A stretch of DNA of 18,549 bases from Deltaproteobacteria bacterium RIFCSPHIGHO2_02_FULL_40_11 (GCA_001798105.1 MGRI01000087.1:1-18549), one strand, 5' to 3'. Positions 6,227 through 14,096 are shown, counted from the first letter of the stretch. Numbers and translations: made by a program. Notes: generated by a model from the sequence alone, not told the origin.

Positions 6227-8119
6227 ATGCCGAATTCTAAACAAGGAATTCAAACTGCAACCGATGGGTCTCAAGCCGTTGTGTGGGTGGAAACCGCTGT
6301 CACGCAAGGTGCTTGTGCTTATCCCATCACGCCTTCCAGCGACATGGGCCAAGGGTACCAATTGGCTGTTTCAAACGGTAAAAAAAATCTTTGGGATGAG
6401 CCTCTTTCTTTTTTAGAACTGGAATCCGAACACAGTTCTGCGTCTTCTTGTGAAGGGTTTGCGCTGGCTGGCGGGCGCGTTTCAAATTTTACATCAGGCC
6501 AGGGACTCATTCTCATGAAAGAAGTTTTGTACACCCTTTCTGGGAAACGATTGCCTTGTGTCTTTCACATTGGCGCACGGGCGCTGACATCTCAGTCTTT
6601 AAATATCCATGCCGGCCATGACGATGTCATGGGTGTTGCAGATTGCGGATGGGGCATGATTTTTGCCAAAAACGTGCAAGAAGCGTGCGACTTTGCACTC
6701 ATTTCTAGGCGCGCAGCAGAAGATACTTGCACCCCCTTCATGAATATTCAAGATGGTTTTTTAACCACCCACACCATTGAAGATGTTTTTCTTCCAGCCC
6801 CCCAAATCATGAAAACGTTTTTGGGACACCCCTCTCAAAAACTAATGAATCTTATGGATCCCCAAAAAGCGTGGATGTCTGGCGTTGTCCAAAACCAAGA
6901 TAGCTACATGAAAGGAAAATGGGCACAAAGATTTTACTATGACGACGTTGTGGCGGCTTTAAAATCTGCCATGGATGAATATGGAAAATTAACAGGCCAC
7001 ACCTATGATCTCGTTGAACCGTATCGTTTAGAAGACGCAGATTATGCCATCGTTGGCCTTGGCTCTGCGATTGAAACAGCCATGGAAACCGTAGACTTTC
7101 TAAGAAAACATCGAAAAATAAAAATAGGGGCTTTAAATGTAAGAACGTATCGCCCTTTCCCGGCCAAAGAAATTGTGCAAGCTCTCAAAAAAGTAAAATG
7201 CTTCACGGTCATCGAACGCTTAGACATACCTCTCATGGGAAAAAATCCTTTAACTTTAGAAATTGAAGCTGCATTTTTTAGACATGCAAAATCCCACCCC
7301 AAAATTTATTCTGCCGTTTACGGTTTAGGGGGCAGAGACACCCGCCCAGAAGATTTTGTGGCTTGCCTGGATTTAATGACTTCAAAAAAATCCACAGATG
7401 TAACCTATGCGCTTGGCATTCCTGGAAAACATGCATTAGAAAGACCCGCTTCTATTGATATTCGATCTCCACATTCTTTTTCCATGCGGGGACACTCCAT
7501 TGGCGGATTTGGATCTGTAACCACAAATAAAATTATTGCTACTGTCAGCCAAAATTTATTTGGGCTTCATGTCCAAGCCTTTCCAAAATATGGTTCTGAA
7601 AAAAGAGGCTTACCTACACAATACTTTCTAACACTTTCCAACCAAAAAGTTCGAACCCATTGTGAATTAGAACATGTGGATCTGGTTATTTTAAATGATT
7701 TGAATGCGTTTTATGTTGGAAACCCTTTAAAAGGGTTATCCATGGGGGGACATTTATTTATTCAAACCTCGCCTAAAAATTTTCAAACACTCTGGGAAAC
7801 GCTTCCCCAAAACATCAAAACAGAAATTCGAAAAAAAGAAATTCATCTTTGGGTTTTAGATGCAAAGGCCATTGCCTCTGAACTTTCTCCCTCCCCTGCC
7901 ATGGTTCAACGCATGCAAGGCATTGTGATTTTAGGTGTGTTTTTAAAAATTACGCCCTTCACTCTCGAAAAAGGCCTTTCTGGAAAAAATCTTTTTGATC
8001 ACGTTGAAAAAGCAGTTGAAAAATATTTTGGGCGAAAAGGAAAAGCCATCGTTGAAACCAATATGAAATGTATTGAACGTGGGTTTCACGAAGTGTGCGC
8101 TTTGGAGATTCCAAAATGA
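6227..8119 (+). CDS. Pyruvate:ferredoxin (2-oxoacid) oxidoreductase, fused alpha and gamma domains
   Basis: This is the first of two polypeptides that together equal the single-chain PFOR/NifJ (630 + 504 residues; NifJ is about 1,170). Residues 10-400 are domains I and II: ACAYPITPSSDMGQ (30-42), ELESEHSSASS (the conserved SE loop), TSGQGL (89-94), GARALTSQSLNIHAGHDD (R118 corresponds to the pyruvate-binding arginine) and NVRTYRPFP. The remainder is the gamma domain, with GHSIGGFGSVTTNKIIA and HVDLVILNDLNAF. I prefer the ATG at 6227, because GGGGGAAAAGG directly precedes it; an in-frame ATG at 6197 would add ten weakly conserved residues and swallow that ribosome site. It is coupled to the next gene by an ATGA overlap. 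The substrate is taken as pyruvate by overall layout; another 2-oxoacid is possible. Confidence 0.88.
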   Translation: MPNSKQGIQTATDGSQAVVWVETAVTQGACAYPITPSSDMGQGYQLAVSNGKKNLWDEPLSFLELESEHSSASSCEGFALAGGRVSNFTSGQGLILMKEVLYTLSGKRLPCVFHIGARALTSQSLNIHAGHDDVMGVADCGWGMIFAKNVQEACDFALISRRAAEDTCTPFMNIQDGFLTTHTIEDVFLPAPQIMKTFLGHPSQKLMNLMDPQKAWMSGVVQNQDSYMKGKWAQRFYYDDVVAALKSAMDEYGKLTGHTYDLVEPYRLEDADYAIVGLGSAIETAMETVDFLRKHRKIKIGALNVRTYRPFPAKEIVQALKKVKCFTVIERLDIPLMGKNPLTLEIEAAFFRHAKSHPKIYSAVYGLGGRDTRPEDFVACLDLMTSKKSTDVTYALGIPGKHALERPASIDIRSPHSFSMRGHSIGGFGSVTTNKIIATVSQNLFGLHVQAFPKYGSEKRGLPTQYFLTLSNQKVRTHCELEHVDLVILNDLNAFYVGNPLKGLSMGGHLFIQTSPKNFQTLWETLPQNIKTEIRKKEIHLWVLDAKAIASELSPSPAMVQRMQGIVILGVFLKITPFTLEKGLSGKNLFDHVEKAVEKYFGRKGKAIVETNMKCIERGFHEVCALEIPK

Positions 8120-9630
8120 AAAATTTTAAAAAAGAAGTGGTGGACGCTTACACTCAACACACAGCTTCTGATACATTGCCTGCAAATCTCTGTATGGCTC
8201 GCTCTTTGATTCCCCCGGGAACGGGCGCATACAGAGATTTCAGTTCTATTGCCTCTGAGCTCCCACACTTTATTTCTCAAAACTGTGTGGGGTGCATGGC
8301 GTGTGTTGTAGAATGTCCAGATACCGCTATTTTAGGAAAAGTGGTTGAAGAAGATGTCTTAAAAGAAGCTCTCAAAGAGAACGAAAGCTTAAAAACAGAA
8401 TTTACGAAGACCACAAAGTATTACACAACCTATGAGAAACGAGGTCGTAAGCCCGGGCTTTTTCAAATTGCAATTGACCCCACAAAATGCAAAGGCTGCG
8501 GAGAATGTGTCACCGTTTGCGGTGATCACAATGCTCTTAAAATGGTTTCTAAAAGTGAAACCGTTTTAAAAGAAACTGGACAAAAATTTGATTTTTTTAA
8601 AAAATTGCCTCCAACCCCCAAAGATTTTATCCAAGAAAAAATTCTATCTGATTTTATGCTCTCTCCAGATGCGCTTTTATATGTAGGCGGCGCAGGAAGT
8701 TGCATGGGCTGCGGCGAAGCGACAGGCATTCGCATGATGCTTGCAGCCACGGGCTTTGTACATGGCCAACACAGTTGTGGCATTGTGGCAGCCACAGGGT
8801 GTAATACCGTATATGGCTCTACGTATCCTTATAATCCTTATTTGGTTTCTTGGACCAATTCGCTTTTTGAAAATGCCTGTGCCGTTGCCATGGGGATTCG
8901 TGCCCGGTGGGATCAACAAGGCCTTCACCCTAAAAAACTTTGGGTTTTAGGGGGCGATGGTGCCATGCTCGATATTGGCTTTCAGTCTTTGTCGAGACTG
9001 CTTATGTCTGGACTCGACATTAATATTTTGGTTTTAGACACCCAAGCCTATTCCAATACAGGGGGCCAGGCCTCAACAGCAACCTTTACATCGCAAAATG
9101 CAAAAATGGCAGCCCACGGTTCAAAACTTTCCGGAAAATCGGAACGTAGAAAAGAACTTTCAAATATTGCACTTATGCATCCAGATGTTTATGTGGCACA
9201 AACCGTAACTTCCATGACCACTCATTTTTACCAAGCTATTTTAAGAGCCAATGAATTTCCAGGCCCAGCACTCGTTAATGTTTATGCCTCCTGTCCGCCC
9301 GAGCATGGTATTCGAGATAACGCAGCATCCGAGCAGAGCAAAGCCGCCGTTACATCTCGAGCTTTTCCTCTTTTAACGTATGATCCTCATCGCGGCGAAA
9401 AATTAAAAGAAAGACTTTCTTTAAAAGGAAATCCTGCAGCTACACAAGATTGGTATATCGATCCAAAGACCAAAAACGTTTTTGACTTTACGGCCTTTGC
9501 CAAAACAGAAGGACGGTTTTCAAAACAATTTGATGCAAACGGAAGCCCCTCTTTGGCCATGAAAGCAGCACAAGAAGATAGACTTAAAAATTGGCACCTT
9601 TTACAAGAACTGGCAGGGTTGAGAGCTTAA
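8116..9630 (+). CDS. Pyruvate:ferredoxin (2-oxoacid) oxidoreductase, fused delta (ferredoxin) and beta (TPP) domains
   Basis: This second PFOR polypeptide carries the iron-sulphur and thiamine-diphosphate parts. Two [4Fe-4S] motifs are seen: CVGCMACVVECP (C57, C60, C63, C67) and CKGCGECVTVCG (C125, C128, C131, C135; the usual proline after the last Cys is Gly). Proximal-cluster cysteines fit C196 and C199 (GSCMGCGE), C229 (ATGCNTVYG) and C393 (YASCPPEHG). The TPP-binding region is GGDGAMLDIGF through DTQAYSNTGGQAS (280-320). All three clusters of a classical PFOR are therefore retained. The ATG at 8116 overlaps the upstream stop, with GGAG eight bases before it; a GTG at 8095 is in frame but less likely. 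Its stop overlaps the stop of the convergent small membrane gene. Confidence 0.93.
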   Translation: MKNFKKEVVDAYTQHTASDTLPANLCMARSLIPPGTGAYRDFSSIASELPHFISQNCVGCMACVVECPDTAILGKVVEEDVLKEALKENESLKTEFTKTTKYYTTYEKRGRKPGLFQIAIDPTKCKGCGECVTVCGDHNALKMVSKSETVLKETGQKFDFFKKLPPTPKDFIQEKILSDFMLSPDALLYVGGAGSCMGCGEATGIRMMLAATGFVHGQHSCGIVAATGCNTVYGSTYPYNPYLVSWTNSLFENACAVAMGIRARWDQQGLHPKKLWVLGGDGAMLDIGFQSLSRLLMSGLDINILVLDTQAYSNTGGQASTATFTSQNAKMAAHGSKLSGKSERRKELSNIALMHPDVYVAQTVTSMTTHFYQAILRANEFPGPALVNVYASCPPEHGIRDNAASEQSKAAVTSRAFPLLTYDPHRGEKLKERLSLKGNPAATQDWYIDPKTKNVFDFTAFAKTEGRFSKQFDANGSPSLAMKAAQEDRLKNWHLLQELAGLRA

Positions 9631-9803
9631 GACGTCTTTCCAAATAATAAGACCCCATAAAAAAAGAGTGCCCCCACCAAACACGGAATCCCCAGAAAAT
9701 AAAAAAGAGTCATGGTGAGCGGCGTTGTTACCAACAAACATAAAACCGTTGTAAATAAATTGATGGATAAACTTAAAACAAAGAGCCATTCTTTTAAACT
9801 CAT
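9627..9803 (-). CDS. Small two-helix membrane protein (58 aa)
   Basis: This small gene starts inside the stop of the NrfH-type gene (ATGA overlap) and codes for 58 residues ending GVLLFGKTS. Two hydrophobic stretches are visible: about residues 6-28 (WLFVLSLSINLFTTVLCLLV) and about 31-54 (MTLFYFLGIPCLVGALFFYG). A polar start (MSLKE) and a Lys near the end suggest a helical hairpin. I do not recognise a family. GGAG lies about nine bases upstream, within the cytochrome gene. The coupling and the membrane nature point to a role with the tetrahaem quinol dehydrogenase, for example as an anchor or small subunit. That role is inferred from position only. Confidence 0.65.
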   Translation of the reverse strand: MSLKEWLFVLSLSINLFTTVLCLLVTTPLTMTLFYFLGIPCLVGALFFYGVLLFGKTS

Positions 9804-10324
9804 CGTGCTTCTCCTTCATGGAAGACATGCGCGGGCGCATGACACATTAAACAGCTCACCTCTCCGGACTGAATTTGAGCCATTACCTCCAGATGGGGCG
9901 GATTTTTTTGAAACCGTTCCAAATCTCCATGGCAATGCAGACAATTTTGATTGGGAAAAGGCTGATAAAGTTTGGGGGGTTCTTTTTTGTCTGGCGAAAC
10001 GTAATACGCTAAAAGATGCCGAAAACCCCGAACTTTTGAATCCAAAGGCCCTAAAAAGCCGTAATCGGCATGGCAGGTTGCACACGCATTTTGATGCACC
10101 CACCCTCTTTGATAATGCTTGGCCGAAAGCCCTTCTTTCTCAGGATGTTTTAAACTATTTACAAAAGGCGTCATCGTATGACACGCGCTACAAAACTTTA
10201 CAGATTTTGCGCGGTGAAATGAAAGTGGCACCGTTACAAGCGTTAAAAGAATAGGAAAAATCAACCCCAAAAATACAATAGATCCCTTCAAATACTTTTG
10301 GTTGAGTGTAATCCCAATTTGCAT
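9800..10324 (-). CDS. NapC/NrfH-family tetrahaem cytochrome c, membrane-anchored quinol dehydrogenase
   Basis: This 174-residue protein has an N-terminal membrane anchor (GSIVFLGLIFPILLTLVTVP, about 14-33) and four haem-binding motifs: CSACH (the haem 1 motif, followed by TM as in NrfH/NapC proteins with Met ligation), CATCH, CLHCH and CLMCH. NapC/NrfH/CymA proteins oxidise menaquinol or ubiquinol and pass electrons to periplasmic redox proteins. No nrfA-type pentahaem nitrite reductase is nearby. The gene diverges from the MtrA-like cytochrome over a 133-bp region with a palindromic operator, so the most likely partner is that conduit, in a role like CymA. A long open frame on the other strand (9712-10254) is a shadow. 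I see no strong ribosome site at the ATG. Confidence 0.9.
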   Translation of the reverse strand: MQIGITLNQKYLKGSIVFLGLIFPILLTLVTVPLSFHRAKSVKFCSACHTMTPFVNSLKHPEKEGLSAKHYQRGWVHQNACATCHADYGFLGPLDSKVRGFRHLLAYYVSPDKKEPPKLYQPFPNQNCLHCHGDLERFQKNPPHLEVMAQIQSGEVSCLMCHAPAHVFHEGEAR

Positions 10325-10382
10325 GAAATCTATTGTGCATGTTTTTCGGACTTATTTCCATGAAAAAAAAATAAAAATTATT

Positions 10383-10402
10383 TATATGACCTAGATCATA
10401 TA
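10383..10402. promoter_or_regulatory. Palindromic CRP/FNR-type operator between divergent cytochrome genes
   Basis: The sequence TATATGACCTAGATCATATA has perfect 7-bp arms (TATATGA / TCATATA) around six bases, giving the TGA-N6-TCA layout of the CRP/FNR superfamily. Its centre is about 66 bases from the start of the MtrA-like gene and about 69 from the start of the NrfH-type gene, so one regulator could act on both. Clear -35 and -10 boxes are not evident. Confidence 0.6.
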
Positions 10403-10457
10403 TTCTTGCGGCATTTTTGTTGAAATAAATATTTAGACTGGCTAACAATAGAATACG

Positions 10458-11210
10458 ATGAAACTAAAGATATTATTTTTCTGCATTGCTTTTACAGTTA
10501 TTTCTTGCCACATGAATCAAAACATTGTTGTAGATCCTCCTTACTTTAAAAATGTCCAACCCAATGCAAAATATGTGGGGAGCGATACCTGTGCGTCTTG
10601 TCATACAGACCATGCCAAAAACTTTGAAAAATCTGCGCATGCCAGAATTGAATTGAAAGGCGTAGAAGGCGTCCATGGCACAACATGTGAAAGTTGCCAC
10701 GGTCCAGGAAGCCTGCACGTTGCTGGCGGGGGCGATAAAACTAAAATTTTAACGCTTAAAAAAGACAACGAATCTTGTTTTCAATGCCATATTGACCAAA
10801 AGGCACAATTTAATTTGCAGTACCATCACCCCATCCAAGAAGGCAAAATGACGTGTACCAGCTGTCACGATCCCCATGGGCCCGATGCCAAGCCCTGGTC
10901 GGCAGTCTCCATTCGTGGCACAAATGACGTATGTGTAAGTTGCCATCGCGATAAAAAAGGCCCTTTTACCTGGGAGCATGAAGCGTTAAGCTCTTCTTGT
11001 ACGGAATGCCATAACCCCCATGGCTCCATTCACCCTAAGCTTTTGGTTCAAAACGACTTAAATTTATGTTTGAAATGTCACGTTCAGCCCAACTGGCCTA
11101 CAGTTGGAAAACGAAGTCATAGCGCCTTTGCACCCCGCGGCAACTGCTGGAGTGCAGGGTGCCATACGCAAGTACATGGTTCCAATTTTGATGACCATTT
11201 GAGGTACTAA
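10458..11210 (+). CDS. MtrA/DmsE-like periplasmic multihaem cytochrome c (lipoprotein, eight haem motifs)
   Basis: This 250-residue protein begins with a lipoprotein-type signal (MKLKILFFCIAFTVIS, then C17; lipobox VISC). Seven CXXCH motifs start at C45, C77, C107, C133, C159, C181 and C204. The eighth is CWSAGCH (230-236), a CX4CH spacing, followed by TQVHGSN as in the C-terminus of this family. The HDPHGPD and HNPHGSI contexts are also family-like. MtrA has ten haems and about 330 residues, so this is a shorter relative. In MtrA-MtrB systems this protein sits in the barrel and carries electrons across the outer membrane. Its stop overlaps the start of the MtrB-like gene (TAATG), so they are coupled. 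Direction of electron flow (reduction of external acceptors or oxidation of donors) is not shown. Confidence 0.9.
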   Translation: MKLKILFFCIAFTVISCHMNQNIVVDPPYFKNVQPNAKYVGSDTCASCHTDHAKNFEKSAHARIELKGVEGVHGTTCESCHGPGSLHVAGGGDKTKILTLKKDNESCFQCHIDQKAQFNLQYHHPIQEGKMTCTSCHDPHGPDAKPWSAVSIRGTNDVCVSCHRDKKGPFTWEHEALSSSCTECHNPHGSIHPKLLVQNDLNLCLKCHVQPNWPTVGKRSHSAFAPRGNCWSAGCHTQVHGSNFDDHLRY

Positions 11211-13207
11211 TGAAAAAAATAATTCCTTTTATGCTCTTGCTTTCCCCTCTTTTGGGATTTGCAAAAGATCCCGTGCTTCAATTCACCCCAGGATTTATCT
11301 TTTTTAATGTCGAAAAAGATAAACAAAAATTTGAAGAACAAAACATGACCAAAGTTTCAAATTGGGGCGTTGAAAGTTTTCAATTTTTTCCAAATGTGTT
11401 GGGAGGAAAATTTGATACGGAACTTCAAGGTAAAGCTTTAATTCCCAATAAAGACTACGATCTTTTTTTCAATATTTTCCACAAAGAAGATAAAGATTTG
11501 TTTTATATCAAAAATAAATTTCAATCTTTTACAAAGTATTATGATAATAGTGGCGGCTACTATAAAACATACACCACAGAACCCAATTCTTTTACCTTAG
11601 ATAAAGACCTCAAGCTTTTTGTTTCCGACTTGTCCACAAAAATGGGGGGAAAACTTTCTGAAACCTGGTCCAGTGAATTTGAGTACGCGTATAAACATAA
11701 GTCTGGCGATTTTGCCAATTACAATTGGGCCAATGCGCAGCAAGGCGCCACACAACGTCGCATTGTCCCAGTGTACACAGAACAAAAAGGATACGATTTA
11801 CACGAATTTAATCTCGCTTTTCAGAAAGCCTATGAAACTGGAAAGCTAAAACTGGAGCAAGGCTTTGTCCGGTTTCGAGATAAAACGCTGTATCAAGAAA
11901 AAAATCAAGACACGGCTGCAAAATTACAGCAACAAGATGAGGTTTTTAAAGAAAAATCTTTTACCTCTACCATTTTAGGAGAAAAAGATTTCATTTCAGA
12001 CAAGCTTTTGGGGGGATTTTCGCTTCGCTATGAAAACACCTATGGCAAAGAAACAGAAAACTTGGATACGTTTGATAGCAATGGTGCTGGCACCAGTGGC
12101 AAAAACTTTATTGACGCACAAGCCAAACACACCTTGCATCAGCTCGTTTTTAGTCCTTTTATGCTCTACACGCTTGGCACAAACTGGTTTTTAAATGGCC
12201 GCGTGCGCACGGCCTATAAAAAACGTATTTCAAAAGCAACCTATCCAGAAGATACAGATACGCCGAATGGCACGGTGGATGAAACTTTTAATATGAAAAA
12301 TATTGATTTTGGATGGCAAATTGGAGAACAGTTCAATTTAAATTATAAAGGGTGGAATCGATTTACTCCCTATGCCCGAGCCGAGTTTGAACAAAATGCA
12401 ATTACACTTAAAGAAGATCAAACCAACCAAGAAGATTCAACCAATAACTTTTTTAGAGAGACAGACCAAACGATTCTAAAGTATTTAATGAGCGTTGGTT
12501 TTTATTCTTATCCGTTCCAGTGGCTAAAAGTCTCGGCGCAATATAATTTTAAACATGATTTAGACAAGTATAAAGATAGCAGGGAAACCGCAGCCAGTAG
12601 TTCCTCCGATAAATCTGCGTTTGTGGATGACTTAACGCAGCTCACCAACCGCTTTCATACAAATCTTGCAGTCCGCCCTTTGTCTTGGTTTCATCTCAAT
12701 TTTCGCTACGAATGGTTTTCTAAAAAATATTCTATGCAAAAAGAAGGATTGGATCCGGAAAGCTCTTATTTTAATGGCATTAAACATGCCTATATTGCAA
12801 CGCTTATGCCCATGAATCAGTTGACTCTGGTTGAAACCCTGGCCTTTAACAAGATTCAAACCCAAACTCCGGCAGGTGGAAATGCCACCCTTCCCATCCC
12901 CTATTTTAACAGTGATTATAAAGCCGTGCTTTCTTCTTTAAATTACGATGTGTCTTCCTCTTTCTCTTTCAAAGCAACACATAGCATCAATTGGTCTGAT
13001 AATTATATTAATTTTGAAAGCCAAGCCCTTCCCAACGCCATCGATCAAAAACAACAAAGCCTAGAAGTAAAAATTGCTTGGAAACCTTCGGAGACACTGA
13101 CCATTACCCCCGGCTATGGATTTGGAAAGTACGACATCGACAGTCGCAATAACATTGACGACTACGATTATCATTATGGCAATCTTTGGGTAAATTGGAT
13201 CTTATAA
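11210..13207 (+). CDS. MtrB/PioB-like outer-membrane beta-barrel partner of the multihaem cytochrome
   Basis: This 665-residue protein has a Sec signal (MKKIIPFMLLLSPLLGFA, then KDPV) followed by many amphipathic alternating strands with aromatic ends (FHTNLAVRPLSWFHLNFRYE, WKPSETLTITPGYGFGKYD) and no cysteine that I can see. The N-terminal stretch FTKYYDNSGGYYKT resembles MtrB/PioB-family barrels. The protein ends YHYGNLWVNWIL, a final strand, though the last residue is Leu rather than Phe. Length fits MtrB (about 680). Shewanella MtrB has an N-terminal CXXC that is absent here. The translational coupling to the multihaem cytochrome is the strongest support for the assignment. I expect it to form the sheath of an electron conduit through the outer membrane. 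Confidence 0.82.
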   Translation: MKKIIPFMLLLSPLLGFAKDPVLQFTPGFIFFNVEKDKQKFEEQNMTKVSNWGVESFQFFPNVLGGKFDTELQGKALIPNKDYDLFFNIFHKEDKDLFYIKNKFQSFTKYYDNSGGYYKTYTTEPNSFTLDKDLKLFVSDLSTKMGGKLSETWSSEFEYAYKHKSGDFANYNWANAQQGATQRRIVPVYTEQKGYDLHEFNLAFQKAYETGKLKLEQGFVRFRDKTLYQEKNQDTAAKLQQQDEVFKEKSFTSTILGEKDFISDKLLGGFSLRYENTYGKETENLDTFDSNGAGTSGKNFIDAQAKHTLHQLVFSPFMLYTLGTNWFLNGRVRTAYKKRISKATYPEDTDTPNGTVDETFNMKNIDFGWQIGEQFNLNYKGWNRFTPYARAEFEQNAITLKEDQTNQEDSTNNFFRETDQTILKYLMSVGFYSYPFQWLKVSAQYNFKHDLDKYKDSRETAASSSSDKSAFVDDLTQLTNRFHTNLAVRPLSWFHLNFRYEWFSKKYSMQKEGLDPESSYFNGIKHAYIATLMPMNQLTLVETLAFNKIQTQTPAGGNATLPIPYFNSDYKAVLSSLNYDVSSSFSFKATHSINWSDNYINFESQALPNAIDQKQQSLEVKIAWKPSETLTITPGYGFGKYDIDSRNNIDDYDYHYGNLWVNWIL

Positions 13208-13211
13208 AAAA

Positions 13212-13285
13212 TACACCCACCAGGAATCGAACCTGGAACCTACTGATTAGAAATCAGTTGCTCTATCCAGTTGAGCTATGGGTGC
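13212..13285 (-). tRNA. tRNA-Arg (TCT)
   Basis: The reverse strand gives acceptor arms GCACCCA / TGGGTGT (G1 pairs with T72 as a wobble), D arm GCTC-AACTGGATA-GAGC, anticodon stem ACTGA / TCAGT with loop TTTCTAA (anticodon TCT, reading AGA), and T arm CCAGG-TTCGATT-CCTGG. The discriminator is A. CCA is not encoded. It lies in the short gap between the convergent MtrB-like gene and the pseudouridine synthase gene and may be co-transcribed with the latter. Confidence 0.96.
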
Positions 13286-13295
13286 ATACTCAAAG

Positions 13296-14054
13296 TTAAA
13301 ATAGCGGTAAAATTGTTTGACTGTCAACTTGTTTGAGTTCCCCAGAACGCAAATTTCGAAGTTCAATTTTTCCAATGGCCACGCGCACCAGGCGCGTTAC
13401 TTTGAATCCATTGTTTTCACAAATCACACGAATTTCTCGCTTACGTCCATCTTGTAAAACAAATTTTAAAAACCGAGAGCCTTCAGGTCTTCGCCCCTCA
13501 GGATAACGTAACGCACTCCATTCGCACGAAACAGGAACGACTTTTTTCCCTTCAACAACAGCCCCCTCTTTTAGGCATTGCAGTTTCTCTTGGGTAACCG
13601 CTTGATCTACGGTCACGTCGTATGTTTTATGAATGCCGCTTGAAGGATGCGTAATTTTTTGGGTCAACGCACCATCATTGGTTAAAATCATCAGCCCTTC
13701 AGATTCAAAATCGAGCCGACCGATGGGATACACGCGTGTTTTTAAATATTTCACATGGTCTGTTAAACAAGGCCTGCCTTCAGGATCGGAAAGTGTAGAA
13801 ACCGTATTTTTAGGTTTGTAAAATAAATAATAAACTTTTTCTTGTTTTTGAGCGCCATACGCCTTTCCTACGACCTGAATTTCATCGGATCTGGGATCTA
13901 CCTTTACACCCATCTGGGTAATCACTTTACCATTTACACGCACTTTTCCTTCTTGGATCAAGATTTCAGCGCGTCTTCGGCTGCAGACACCCAAGTCTGC
14001 AATTGCTTTTTGAAGTCGAACAGGTTTGTTTTTTTGCATGCCTCTATATATCAT
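13296..14054 (-). CDS. RsuA/RluB/RluE-family rRNA pseudouridine synthase
   Basis: This 252-residue enzyme isomerises a uridine in rRNA to pseudouridine. An S4 RNA-binding domain covers about residues 12-58 (VRLQKAIADLGVCSRRRAE, VRVNGKVITQMG). The catalytic motif YPIGRLDFESEGLMILTNDG is at 109-128, with D115 the expected nucleophile. The later motif GRKREIRVICENNGFKVTRL is also typical. The S4 domain plus length favours RluB (23S rRNA) over RsuA (16S), but I cannot settle this. The ATG at 14054 lacks a ribosome site; the in-frame ATG at 14039 has AGAGG almost touching it, so the start is uncertain by five codons. Confidence 0.92.
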   Translation of the reverse strand: MIYRGMQKNKPVRLQKAIADLGVCSRRRAEILIQEGKVRVNGKVITQMGVKVDPRSDEIQVVGKAYGAQKQEKVYYLFYKPKNTVSTLSDPEGRPCLTDHVKYLKTRVYPIGRLDFESEGLMILTNDGALTQKITHPSSGIHKTYDVTVDQAVTQEKLQCLKEGAVVEGKKVVPVSCEWSALRYPEGRRPEGSRFLKFVLQDGRKREIRVICENNGFKVTRLVRVAIGKIELRNLRSGELKQVDSQTILPLF

Positions 14055-14096
14055 AGATTTTGCATAAAAAAAGCGCTATATTGAAGATACCTTTTC

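Noticed and set aside
8095..8115. Earlier GTG start for the second PFOR polypeptide
   Set aside because: The ATG at 8116 has GGAG at the right distance and an ATGA overlap; the extra seven residues would include that ribosome site.
9712..10254. 180-codon open frame on the plus strand
   Set aside because: It lies antisense to the NrfH-type gene, whose four CXXCH motifs and membrane anchor show the minus strand to be the coding one.
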